Of a stretch of 7,416 nucleotides of DNA, positions 1 through 6,203 are shown in pieces. Numbering within the stretch: position 1 is the first letter of the stretch; each line of letters begins with the position of its first letter. A model generated the notes under the pieces. The model was not told the DNA's origin. It did not search any database and was given only the letters and a program-made list of their open reading frames with translations. The stretch covers positions 1-7,416 of the forward strand of contig UROZ01000096.1 in assembly GCA_900549655.1 (NCBI GenBank), given 5' to 3'. The DNA is from an uncultured Collinsella sp. (GTDB lineage: Bacteria > Actinomycetota > Coriobacteriia > Coriobacteriales > Coriobacteriaceae). Made by a program: the position numbers and the translations under genes.

Positions 1-1024
1 TCGAGCACGCCGAGCCTGCCGATACCTCAAAGCCGGCGGCGTCGAGCTTGACGATTAGCTCCTCGGAGTCCATGCCGTCGACGTAGATCGAAACCATACC
101 TGGCAGACGATCTGCCTGGGCGTAGTCGCCCATCGTGGCGTGAATGCGAGGATGGGCCGTAAGCGTGGCGTAGAGCTTATCGGATAAGGCCTGCAGCGTC
201 GCACGCTCCTGGGCCACATGGGGAGCCAGCGTGCGGGCGGCAGCGGCAAAGGCCAGCTGCGTGCGCAGATCCTGCGTGCCGGCGCGACGGCCGGCTTCCT
301 GTCCACCACCAAAGATGCGCGGACGCAGCGGCGTGCGGCTCTTAAGGTAGAGTGCGCCGGATGCCACGGGACCGCCAATTTTGTGGGCGGCGACGGACAT
401 GGCGTCAACTCCCAGCTCGGTAACATCGAGCGGAATATGCAGATAACCCTGGATGGCATCGGTGTGGAACAGGACGCCGGCAGCATGTGCGGCAGCGGCC
501 AGCTCCTGGATGGGTTGCACCACGCCGGTCTCGTTGTTGGCGACCATAATGCTCACGAGCGCCACGTCGTTGCCTAGCAGCTCGACAAGGGCGGCAGGCT
601 CAATGTAGCCCGCACGGCAGGGCTGTACCAGGTCGACGGAAAAGCCGGCGGCACGCAGCAGCGGCAGGTTGTCCAGAATCGAATCGTGCTCGATGGCCGA
701 AACGATTACACGATCGCGCTTGCGATCGCGCTGACGAGCGCCCTCGGCAAGACCGAGCAGCGCCAGCTGGTTGGCTTCGGTGCCGCCGTTGGTCAGAACA
801 ATCTCGGACGGGCGGACGCGCGCGCCAAAGCTGCGGGCAATCTCGCGACGTGCCACCTCTAGGCGCGCAGCGGCCTTGCGGCCGAGCGAATGCAGAGAGT
901 TGGGATTGACGCCGGCAAGCTCGCTGTCGTCGTACTCGCGCTGCGCAAGGAGCGCCTCGGCGCGCATGGGCGTCGAGGCGGCATAGTCAAGATTCACGGG
1001 TATGCGGTTTTGACCTGCGGTCAT
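1..1024 (-). CDS. Cysteine desulfurase, NifS/IscS class (3' end outside window)
   Basis: PLP-dependent enzyme that takes sulfur from L-cysteine as a persulfide, leaving alanine, for Fe-S cluster assembly or tRNA thiolation in the cytosol. The 341 visible residues show the family landmarks in order: LDYAASTP (12-19), NPNSLHSLGR (40-49), TNGGTEANQLA (78-88), EH at 112-113 (the His that stacks on PLP), NNETGVVQP (163-171), HTDAIQ (187-192; Asp189 and Gln192 contact PLP), AAHK with the Schiff-base Lys215, GGGQEAGRRAGT (239-250), and SAGSACS (335-341) carrying the catalytic loop cysteine, Cys340. The window ends one base after Ser341. Typical members run about 380-400 residues, so roughly 40-60 are missing. 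Start chosen at the ATG six bases after the rpe stop, with a strong AGGAGG inside the end of rpe. The short gap between SAGSAC and the likely C-terminus cannot be assessed. Whether it serves a general ISC/SUF role or a dedicated tRNA thiolation role (paired with MnmA or ThiI) cannot be decided without the next gene. Oddities: AAHK instead of the usual SGHK or SAHK, and no Lys in the following GPKG-like turn (GGPVASG). Confidence 0.93.
   Translation of the reverse strand, partial: MTAGQNRIPVNLDYAASTPMRAEALLAQREYDDSELAGVNPNSLHSLGRKAAARLEVARREIARSFGARVRPSEIVLTNGGTEANQLALLGLAEGARQRDRKRDRVIVSAIEHDSILDNLPLLRAAGFSVDLVQPCRAGYIEPAALVELLGNDVALVSIMVANNETGVVQPIQELAAAAHAAGVLFHTDAIQGYLHIPLDVTELGVDAMSVAAHKIGGPVASGALYLKSRTPLRPRIFGGGQEAGRRAGTQDLRTQLAFAAAARTLAPHVAQERATLQALSDKLYATLTAHPRIHATMGDYAQADRLPGMVSIYVDGMDSEELIVKLDAAGFEVSAGSACS
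710..733 (-). repeat. Two-copy 12-base in-frame near-repeat in the cysteine desulfurase
   Basis: On the plus strand CGATCGCGCT occurs at 711-720 and again at 723-732, a 12-base period with ten identical bases per unit. In the gene it encodes QRDR followed by KRDR (residues 98-105), in the loop just before the β-strand RVIVSAIEH. It is a minor local duplication in a surface-exposed, charged segment and needs no special mechanism. Confidence 0.5.
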
Positions 1025-1030
1025 AAGGGT

Positions 1031-1702
1031 TTATGCCTCCTGTGCGGCCTCGTTGCCCAGCTTCTGCAGCAGCGCAACCTCGGCAGCGGGATCTTCGGAC
1101 TTAAATACGGCGGAGCCGGCTACGAGCACGTTGGCACCGGCCTTGACGACCTCTGCGATGTTTTTGGAAGAGATGCCGCCGTCGACCTCGATCATGGGAG
1201 ACACGCCGTGGCGCTCGCACATGGCCTTGAGCTCGTGGAGCTTAGACAGAGTGCCCGGGATAAAGCTCTGGCCGCCAAAGCCGGGGTTCACGCTCATGAG
1301 CAGCACCATGTCAACAATGTCGATGATGCTATCGAGCACGCAGACGGGCGTGGCGGGGTTGAGCACCACACCGGCCTTAACGCCGCGCTGCTGCAGGTGC
1401 GTGAGCGTACGGTGCAGGTGCGTGGAGGCCTCGTAGTGCACGGTGATCATGTTGGCACCGGCGTCTGCGTACCAATCGACCGTCTCATCGGGGTTCGACA
1501 CCATCAGGTGCGCGTCGACCGGTACATCGGTGGAGCGCTTGACGGCCTTAAGGATGTCAACGCCAAAGGTGAGGTTGCCGGTAAAGTGACCGTCCATGAC
1601 GTCGAAGTGCACGTAGTCGGCACCGGCGATCTTGTCGAGCTCGCCCTTGAGGTTGGCCATGTCGGCCGAAAGGACGGACGGAGCGATTTTAATGGAACCC
1701 AT
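1031..1702 (-). CDS. rpe: Ribulose-phosphate 3-epimerase
   Basis: Interconverts D-ribulose 5-phosphate and D-xylulose 5-phosphate in the pentose phosphate pathway; cytosolic TIM barrel. At 223 residues it has the normal family length. Landmarks: IAPSVLSAD (6-14, with substrate-contacting Ser9), HFDVMDGHF (32-40), DAHLMV (63-68), VNPGFGGQ (138-145), EVDGGI (172-177) and VAGSAVF near the C-terminus (phosphate-binding loop). By family comparison His32, Asp34, His65 and Asp174 form the metal site, and Asp34 and Asp174 are the acid/base pair; all are present. Start: the ATG gives the usual short N-terminus before IAPS and has AGAAAGG (1711-1717) eight bases upstream, a moderate Shine-Dalgarno. It follows gpsA by 18 bases and precedes the cysteine desulfurase by 6. 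No truncation or frameshift seen. Confidence 0.97.
   Translation of the reverse strand: MGSIKIAPSVLSADMANLKGELDKIAGADYVHFDVMDGHFTGNLTFGVDILKAVKRSTDVPVDAHLMVSNPDETVDWYADAGANMITVHYEASTHLHRTLTHLQQRGVKAGVVLNPATPVCVLDSIIDIVDMVLLMSVNPGFGGQSFIPGTLSKLHELKAMCERHGVSPMIEVDGGISSKNIAEVVKAGANVLVAGSAVFKSEDPAAEVALLQKLGNEAAQEA
1036..1041 (-). promoter_or_regulatory. Shine-Dalgarno of the cysteine desulfurase, inside the rpe 3' end
   Basis: Minus-strand AGGAGG lies in the last codons of rpe, 11 bases before the ATG at 1024. It fixes the start of the cysteine desulfurase and means ribosomes finishing rpe cover this site, which suggests translational coupling. Confidence 0.7.
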
Positions 1703-1710
1703 GGTAGTAG

Positions 1711-1717
1711 CCTTTCT
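1711..1717 (-). promoter_or_regulatory. Shine-Dalgarno of rpe
   Basis: Minus-strand AGAAAGG lies eight bases before the rpe ATG, in the 18-base gap after gpsA (1703-1720). It is weaker than the sites of der, plsY and gpsA. The gap holds nothing else recognisable. Confidence 0.5.
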
Positions 1718-1720
1718 GCG

Positions 1721-2728
1721 CTAGTCGTTGAGTCCGTAGAACTCTTGAGAGGGGACGCGGTCGGTAAGAATCTCGAGCGCCCTATCCAAAGTAACACCGT
1801 TGTAGAGCGTTTGCTCCACGGCAAAGGTGAGCGGAATGTCTACGCCCAGTGAACGAGCAAGCTCGCTGACGCTGCGGGCCGCGACGGCGCCCTCGACAAC
1901 CATATGCGTGCGCGCCTGGTACTCGTCGAGCGAAACGCCGTGGGCAAACTCGTAGCCAAAGGTACGGTTGCGCGAATGCTCCGAGGTGCAGGTGGCAATG
2001 AGGTCGCCCATGCCGGCGAGTCCCATGCAGGTCATAGCTTGACCGCCGCGGGCGTGCACCAGACGGCTGATCTCTGCTAAGCCGCGCGTCATGATAAGGG
2101 CAAGCGTGTTGTCGCCTGCGCCCGAGCCGGCGGAGATGCCGCACACGATGGCGATGACATTTTTCATGGCGCCGCAGACCTCGACACCGGTCATGTCTTG
2201 CGACAGATAGATGCGGAAGGCCGTGGACAGGAGCAGGTCCTTAAAGGTCTCCCCTATCTGCGGATGTTCGCTGGCGATGACGGCGGCAGAAAGCCCGCCG
2301 CGGCAGATCTCCTCGGCATGGTTGGGGCCCGAGAGCGCCGCCACGCGCGCCTCGTTGCCGATCTCGCTGGCGATGACCTCGCTCATGAGCAGGCCGGACT
2401 CGGGCTCAATGCCCTTTGTGAGGCAGAGCGCCGGGGTATCGGCGGCGATAAAGGGAGCGGCCTGGTGGCACACGCTGCGAAGGTGCGTCGAAGGAACGGC
2501 AAAGATGATGGCCTCGGCACCGTCGAGCGCCTGCGCCAGGTCCGTCGTGGCGACGACGTTGCCGGGCAGCTTGTAGCCCACAAGGTAGCGGGGGTTGCGG
2601 TGCTCGCCGTTAATGCCGGAGGCCGTCTGCTCGCTGTGGGCCCACATGGTCACGCGCTCGGCCCGCGCGGCGGCAAGGCCCGCGACGGCGGTTCCCCAGG
2701 AGCCGGAGCCAATCAGCGCAACATTCAT
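1721..2728 (-). CDS. gpsA: NAD(P)+-dependent glycerol-3-phosphate dehydrogenase
   Basis: Reduces dihydroxyacetone phosphate to sn-glycerol 3-phosphate, the backbone for phospholipids; cytosolic. The 335 residues match the usual family length. The N-terminal Rossmann fold opens with ALIGSGSWGTAVA (4-16, the GxGxxG nucleotide loop), then NPRYLVGYKLP (45-55), FAVPS (76-80), LTKGIE (103-108, conserved Lys105) and LSGPNHAEE (132-140). The C-terminal helical domain carries the catalytic lysine in CGAMKNVIAI (Lys189) and the substrate signature LAGMGDLIATCTS followed by SRNRTFG (252-258). All key residues seem present. The start is supported by an AGGAGA five bases upstream that overlaps the plsY stop codon. 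Its product is the substrate of the PlsY encoded immediately upstream, so neighbouring genes carry out successive steps. Confidence 0.98.
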   Translation of the reverse strand: MNVALIGSGSWGTAVAGLAAARAERVTMWAHSEQTASGINGEHRNPRYLVGYKLPGNVVATTDLAQALDGAEAIIFAVPSTHLRSVCHQAAPFIAADTPALCLTKGIEPESGLLMSEVIASEIGNEARVAALSGPNHAEEICRGGLSAAVIASEHPQIGETFKDLLLSTAFRIYLSQDMTGVEVCGAMKNVIAIVCGISAGSGAGDNTLALIMTRGLAEISRLVHARGGQAMTCMGLAGMGDLIATCTSEHSRNRTFGYEFAHGVSLDEYQARTHMVVEGAVAARSVSELARSLGVDIPLTFAVEQTLYNGVTLDRALEILTDRVPSQEFYGLND

Positions 2729-2733
2729 GACTC

Positions 2734-2739
2734 TCTCCT
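2734..2739 (-). promoter_or_regulatory. Shine-Dalgarno of gpsA, overlapping the plsY stop codon
   Basis: Minus-strand TAGGAGAG includes the plsY TAG stop (2738-2740), and AGGAGA lies five bases before the gpsA ATG. Termination and initiation sites therefore share bases, typical of coupled translation. Confidence 0.75.
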
Positions 2740-3421
2740 ACTTATCGTCGGGCTCGGTGACGCGCTTGGTAAACGAGAGCTTGGACTCCTTACCCGTCAT
2801 GAGCTTTTTGATGTTCGCACGATGGGCCCACACCACGGTGATGCCGATCAGCGCCATGCAAAACTTAAGTCCGAGGCTGCTGTACGGAAAGACCGCGCAG
2901 GCAGCGATGGGAAGACCGATGGCCGCGGCAAGCGAGCCCACCGACACAAACTTGGTGATGGCGACGGCCACGATAAACATGCCCAGCAGCGAAAGTCCGA
3001 TGGGCCAGTACCAGGCGAGGATGACGCCCAGACCAACTGCGATGCCCTTGCCGCCATGGAAGTTGAGGTAGGGCGAGAAGATATGGCCCCACACGGCTGC
3101 CAGGCAGATGACGCCGAGCATCCAGTCGCCGGCGGCACCGGGGGCCATAATGCTCACGGGGAAGCCATAGCCCAAGTCGGCAATGAGCGGACGCGCGATA
3201 AGGACGCAGATGGCGCCCTTAAGGCAGTCGAGCAGCAGCGTGAGCACGGCCACCTTGGGGCCGGCCACGCGCAGGGCGTTGGTGGTGCCGATGTTGCCGG
3301 AACCCGCCTTGCGGATGTCGGTGTGGTTGAACACGCGGCCAAGGATCAGGCCAAACGGAATTGCTCCGATAAAGAACGAGACCACGGCGCAGATGGCGGT
3401 CAGCAGAATCGGATTATGCAT
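2738..3421 (-). CDS. plsY: Acyl-phosphate:glycerol-3-phosphate acyltransferase PlsY
   Basis: Integral membrane enzyme that transfers an acyl group from acyl phosphate (made by PlsX, not seen here) to glycerol 3-phosphate, giving 1-acyl-glycerol 3-phosphate. The 227 residues contain the three signature motifs: GSGNIGTTN (40-48), WGHIFSPYLNFHGGKG (111-126, with His113 and Lys125) and AHRANIKKLMTGKESK (199-214). Hydrophobic segments near 5-28, 55-80, 100-120, 127-155, 158-180 and 183-199 fit the multi-pass topology. The motif 1 form GNIGTTN, rather than GNPGATN, is a common Gram-positive variant. The reading frame opens further upstream (ATG at 3469), but the start at 3421 is preferred: it has AAGGAG seven bases upstream and gives a membrane helix right at the N-terminus, while the extra 16 residues would be charged and would overlap der more deeply. 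The chosen ATG overlaps the end of der by 8 bases. Confidence 0.96.
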   Translation of the reverse strand: MHNPILLTAICAVVSFFIGAIPFGLILGRVFNHTDIRKAGSGNIGTTNALRVAGPKVAVLTLLLDCLKGAICVLIARPLIADLGYGFPVSIMAPGAAGDWMLGVICLAAVWGHIFSPYLNFHGGKGIAVGLGVILAWYWPIGLSLLGMFIVAVAITKFVSVGSLAAAIGLPIAACAVFPYSSLGLKFCMALIGITVVWAHRANIKKLMTGKESKLSFTKRVTEPDDK

Positions 3422-4748
3422 CCTTTTGCTCCTTCTTCCTAAAGAAGAGTCGAATGGGTGTGCCGGCAAAGTCGAAGGTCGAGCGCATGCGGTTCTCGAT
3501 GTAGCGCTGATAGGTGTCGTTGACCAGATCGCTGTGGTTGACGAAGAACGTGAACGTCGGCGGGTTGACGCCCGTCTGGGTCACGTAGTGCATACGCAGG
3601 CGGCGCTTGCCGTCCACCACGGTATGACCGAACTCGCGCAGGTCGGTGAGGAACGTGTTGAGGCGCGAGGTGCTGATCTTTTGCGAGCGCGTCTTTTCGG
3701 CGGCGTCGACCATCGCCCAAATCTTCTCGACGCTGCGGCCAGTGAGGGCAGAGATGCGCAGGTACTGGGCCCAGGGAGCCATGACGCCCAGACGGCGGTC
3801 GATGGTCTCCATGCAGGCCTCGCGCTTGCGATCGTCATCGAGCAGGTCCCACTTGTTTAGCAGCACAACGATGGCGCAGCCGCGCTCGATGGCAAGGCCC
3901 ATGACCTTCTGGTCCTGCTCGGTAACGCCCACGGAGGCGTCGACGACGAGCAGCGCCACGTCGGCACGGTCGATGGCGCGCAGGCCGCGGACCATCGAGT
4001 AGTACTCGATGTTCTCGTACACGGTGCTCTTCTTACGGATACCCGCAGTGTCGACCATGCGGTAGTGCTTGCCGTTGCGCTCGACGACCGTGTCGATGGC
4101 GTCGCGCGTGGTGCCGGCAATGTTGGACACGATGGAGCGGTCGGCGCCCAGGATGCGGTTGAACAGCGAGGACTTACCGGCGTTGGGGCGGCCGATGATA
4201 GCCACGTTCAGCGCATCGGGGAACTCGTCGGCGATCTCGTCCTCCTCCTCAGGAAGCAGGGCCACGATGTCGTCGAGCAGGTCGCCGGTGCCGTGGCCGT
4301 GCAGCGCCGAGAGCGGCGTGGGCTCGCCGATGCCGAGGGAATAGAACTCCCAGATGCTGTCGTTCTCGCGATCGGGGTTGTCGAGCTTGTTCACCAGCAG
4401 AAAGACCGGCTTGTCGCAGCGCTTGAGCATGCGGGCGACCGACTCGTCCTCCTCGGTGACGCCGGTGCGGCCGTCGACCACAAACAGGATGACGGCGGCT
4501 TCCTCGGCGGCGGCGAGGGCCTGGTCGCGAATGGACGTGGCGAAGACGTCATCGCTCTTGAGCGGCTCGATGCCGCCCGTGTCGACGATGGTGAACTCGC
4601 GGCCGTTCCAATCGGCCGTGTGATACGAGCGGTCGCGCGTGACACCGCGTGACTCGTGGACGATGGCGTCCGAGGTCTGGGCCAGGCGGTTAACGAGCGT
4701 GGACTTGCCCACGTTGGGGCGTCCGACGACGGCGACGATAGGTTTCAT
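3414..4748 (-). CDS. der: Ribosome assembly GTPase Der (EngA), two GTPase domains
   Basis: Essential GTPase needed for maturation of the 50S ribosomal subunit. The 444 residues contain two GTPase domains in tandem and a C-terminal KH-like domain, the unique Der arrangement. Domain 1: GRPNVGKST (9-17), GVTRDR (35-40), DTGG (56-59), NKLD (120-123), SAL (147-149). An acidic linker, PEEEDEIADEFPDA (about 166-179), joins it to domain 2: GRPNAGKSS (186-194), GTTRDAID (212-219), DTAG (233-236), NKWD (298-301), SAL (333-335). The KH-like domain spans about 355-444 and includes RLRMHYVTQTGVNPPTF (383-399) and a basic tail, RLFFRKKEQK. Start: the ATG at 4748 gives the expected MKPIVAVVGRPN opening and has AAGGAG five bases upstream. 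The frame stays open to an ATG at 4919, but that part only overlaps the upstream gene and has no family resemblance. It ends 8 bases inside plsY. Confidence 0.98.
   Translation of the reverse strand: MKPIVAVVGRPNVGKSTLVNRLAQTSDAIVHESRGVTRDRSYHTADWNGREFTIVDTGGIEPLKSDDVFATSIRDQALAAAEEAAVILFVVDGRTGVTEEDESVARMLKRCDKPVFLLVNKLDNPDRENDSIWEFYSLGIGEPTPLSALHGHGTGDLLDDIVALLPEEEDEIADEFPDALNVAIIGRPNAGKSSLFNRILGADRSIVSNIAGTTRDAIDTVVERNGKHYRMVDTAGIRKKSTVYENIEYYSMVRGLRAIDRADVALLVVDASVGVTEQDQKVMGLAIERGCAIVVLLNKWDLLDDDRKREACMETIDRRLGVMAPWAQYLRISALTGRSVEKIWAMVDAAEKTRSQKISTSRLNTFLTDLREFGHTVVDGKRRLRMHYVTQTGVNPPTFTFFVNHSDLVNDTYQRYIENRMRSTFDFAGTPIRLFFRKKEQKDA
3429..3434 (-). promoter_or_regulatory. Shine-Dalgarno of plsY, inside der
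   Basis: Minus-strand AAGGAG lies seven bases before the ATG at 3421 and within the last codons of der. It supports 3421 over the upstream in-frame ATG at 3469. Confidence 0.75.
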
Positions 4749-4753
4749 CTGCT

Positions 4754-4760
4754 CTCCTTT
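4754..4760 (-). promoter_or_regulatory. Shine-Dalgarno of der, overlapping the DUF512 gene stop
   Basis: Minus-strand TAAAGGAG includes the TAA stop of the DUF512 gene (4759-4761), and AAGGAG lies five bases before the der ATG. It decides the der start at 4748 rather than 4919 and suggests coupled translation. Confidence 0.8.
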
Positions 4761-6201
4761 AATGGGTAGGGTCAGTGGAAGTGTTAGAGTCTGCGGGCAC
4801 AATGCCAAGGATGCGCTCCAGGGTATCGAGCAGCTCATGCGGCATGGTCGACACCACATGAACCTCGGCGCCGCGACTGGTAAGGCTTGCGAGTAAATCG
4901 TCACGATGATACTCGTCAAGCGTCATGCCGTCAGCGTTGAACATGAGCTTAGGCACAAAGAGCATAACCCCCGACAGATCTTGGGGCAGCTGCTCCAGAA
5001 TGTCACACGCGACGATGAGGCCGGTCACGTCCACGTTGCCGCCAAAGTAGCGGTTCTTGATGGCTGTGACGGTGCCGGCGAGACCATGCGGCGACTCCAC
5101 AAAGCGCGCCACGGTGTCGCGCGCGCTGGCGCCCGAGAGACACAGAAGCCGCTGGTTGCGGGCGGCGACGGCCTCGCGAACGCGGGCCAGACGCTCGGCG
5201 TCGGCGGCGAGCACGTCATCGGTCTCGTCCAGATACGAGCGAATCATGCCGATGCCGTCGTAGTACTGCGGGTAACCGTCGTAAAAGTCTGCCTCGGGAG
5301 GATCGATGCCGGCGTCCAGATAGAACTCGTCGCTCATCTGGAAGGTGTGGCGGCCAAAGCGCTCATAGGCGCGGTCCTGGAACGGTCGGATCATGGCGAT
5401 GGTCTCGCGCGCTAGCTCGGGTTTGTCGCTGTATGACCAGCTAAAGCGGTTTTGGTGCTTGGTAAAACCGAGCGGCACAATGCCCAGGCTTGTGATTTGC
5501 TCGTGCTCCTCGCAAAAGCGCAGGGTCTTTTCCAGCTCCTCGCCATCGTTCATGCCGGGGCACAACACGATCTGCGCGTGAATCTCGATGCCGGCGGCCA
5601 TGATGGCCTCGAGTACGTCCATTCCGCGCTGGGCGTTGCGGCCCATCATGCGGCGGCGGACATCGGGGCTCACAGCATGGACCGATACGTTCATGGGACT
5701 CATGTTGCGTTGGATGACGTTTTGAATATCTTCGTCGGTGAGGTTCGTGAGCGTGACAAAGTTGCCCTGCAAAAAGCTCAGGCGGTAGTCGTCGTCGCGA
5801 ATATAGAGCGTGGAGCGGCCGCCCTTGGGGAGCATCGTCATAAAGCAGAACACGCAGGCGTTTACGCAGGTACGCATGCCGTCGAAGATGGGGCCATCGA
5901 ACTCCAAACCCCAGTCCTCGCCCGGGAAGCGGTCGAGCTCGACGGGGGTGACGGTGCCGTCGCGCGGGTCGAATACCTCCAAATCAACGGTGTCGTCGTC
6001 GGCCTCCCAAAGCCATACGATCATGTCGGTGAGCGCCTCACCGTTGACCGTGAGCACGCGCATGCCCGGCTCGATACCCACATCCCATGCGGGCGATTCG
6101 GGACGCACATTCTTAACGAGCGCGCCCTCACCCGGCTCGGGGTCGCGGCTGCGCCCGTAATCGGCCACCTCGGCGGCGTATGCGGGTACGGTCTGGTCCA
6201 T
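4759..6201 (-). CDS. DUF512 family protein: PDZ-like plus radical-SAM-like Fe-S domain, function unknown
   Basis: The family is conserved next to der in many Gram-positive anaerobes, but I know of no established reaction. The 480 residues divide into a PDZ-like N-terminal domain (about 26-75: ALVKNVRPESPAWDVGI, PGMRVLTVNGEAL), a radical-SAM-like barrel opening with CVNACVFC (112-119, a CX3CX2C motif with Cys112, Cys116 and Cys119 expected to bind a 4Fe-4S cluster), then LYIRDDDYRLSFLQGNFVTL and NLTDEDI, and a C-terminal DUF512 region with DEFYLDAGIDPPEADFYDGYPQ style residues after the middle, then a glycine-rich Rossmann-like stretch (GNVDVTGLIVACDIL). No signal peptide or membrane helix is evident, so a cytosolic location is inferred. 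Start: the ATG is two bases after the ispH stop; the nearest AAGGAG (6216-6221) is 14 bases away, longer than ideal, so initiation may depend on coupling to ispH. The frame is open upstream to 6366, but that part is an Arg/His-rich shadow of ispH. Its immediate neighbours are the Fe-S enzyme IspH and Der. Confidence 0.9.
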   Translation of the reverse strand: MDQTVPAYAAEVADYGRSRDPEPGEGALVKNVRPESPAWDVGIEPGMRVLTVNGEALTDMIVWLWEADDDTVDLEVFDPRDGTVTPVELDRFPGEDWGLEFDGPIFDGMRTCVNACVFCFMTMLPKGGRSTLYIRDDDYRLSFLQGNFVTLTNLTDEDIQNVIQRNMSPMNVSVHAVSPDVRRRMMGRNAQRGMDVLEAIMAAGIEIHAQIVLCPGMNDGEELEKTLRFCEEHEQITSLGIVPLGFTKHQNRFSWSYSDKPELARETIAMIRPFQDRAYERFGRHTFQMSDEFYLDAGIDPPEADFYDGYPQYYDGIGMIRSYLDETDDVLAADAERLARVREAVAARNQRLLCLSGASARDTVARFVESPHGLAGTVTAIKNRYFGGNVDVTGLIVACDILEQLPQDLSGVMLFVPKLMFNADGMTLDEYHRDDLLASLTSRGAEVHVVSTMPHELLDTLERILGIVPADSNTSTDPTH

Positions 6202-6203
6202 GG

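Noticed and set aside
1703..1720. A possible internal promoter or terminator between gpsA and rpe
   Set aside because: Eighteen bases are too few for a promoter, there is no hairpin with a T-run, and the content is explained by the rpe ribosome-binding site.
890..1852. A 320-codon plus-strand open frame antisense to rpe and the end of gpsA
   Set aside because: It has the same codon-aligned register as both genes and a Val/His/Gly-rich translation that mirrors the sense codons, and it lies over a convincing rpe.
2198..3442. A 414-codon plus-strand open frame antisense to gpsA and plsY
   Set aside because: Its codons line up exactly with those of gpsA and plsY on the other strand, which share a frame. 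Antisense stops in that register need TTA, CTA or TCA sense codons, which are rare in this GC-rich DNA. The translation shows no recognisable domain.
3422..3469. A longer PlsY starting at 3469
   Set aside because: The extra 16 residues are charged, overlap der further and lack a good ribosome site. The ATG at 3421 has AAGGAG seven bases away and starts directly at the membrane helix.
4160..4320. Possible gene fusion or duplication, because two GTPase domains occur in one frame
   Set aside because: Two tandem GTPase domains plus a KH-like domain are the normal architecture of Der/EngA.
4749..4919. A 57-residue N-terminal extension of Der
   Set aside because: It overlaps the DUF512 gene in another frame and has no resemblance to Der, while the ATG at 4748 has an ideal AAGGAG and gives the standard N-terminus.
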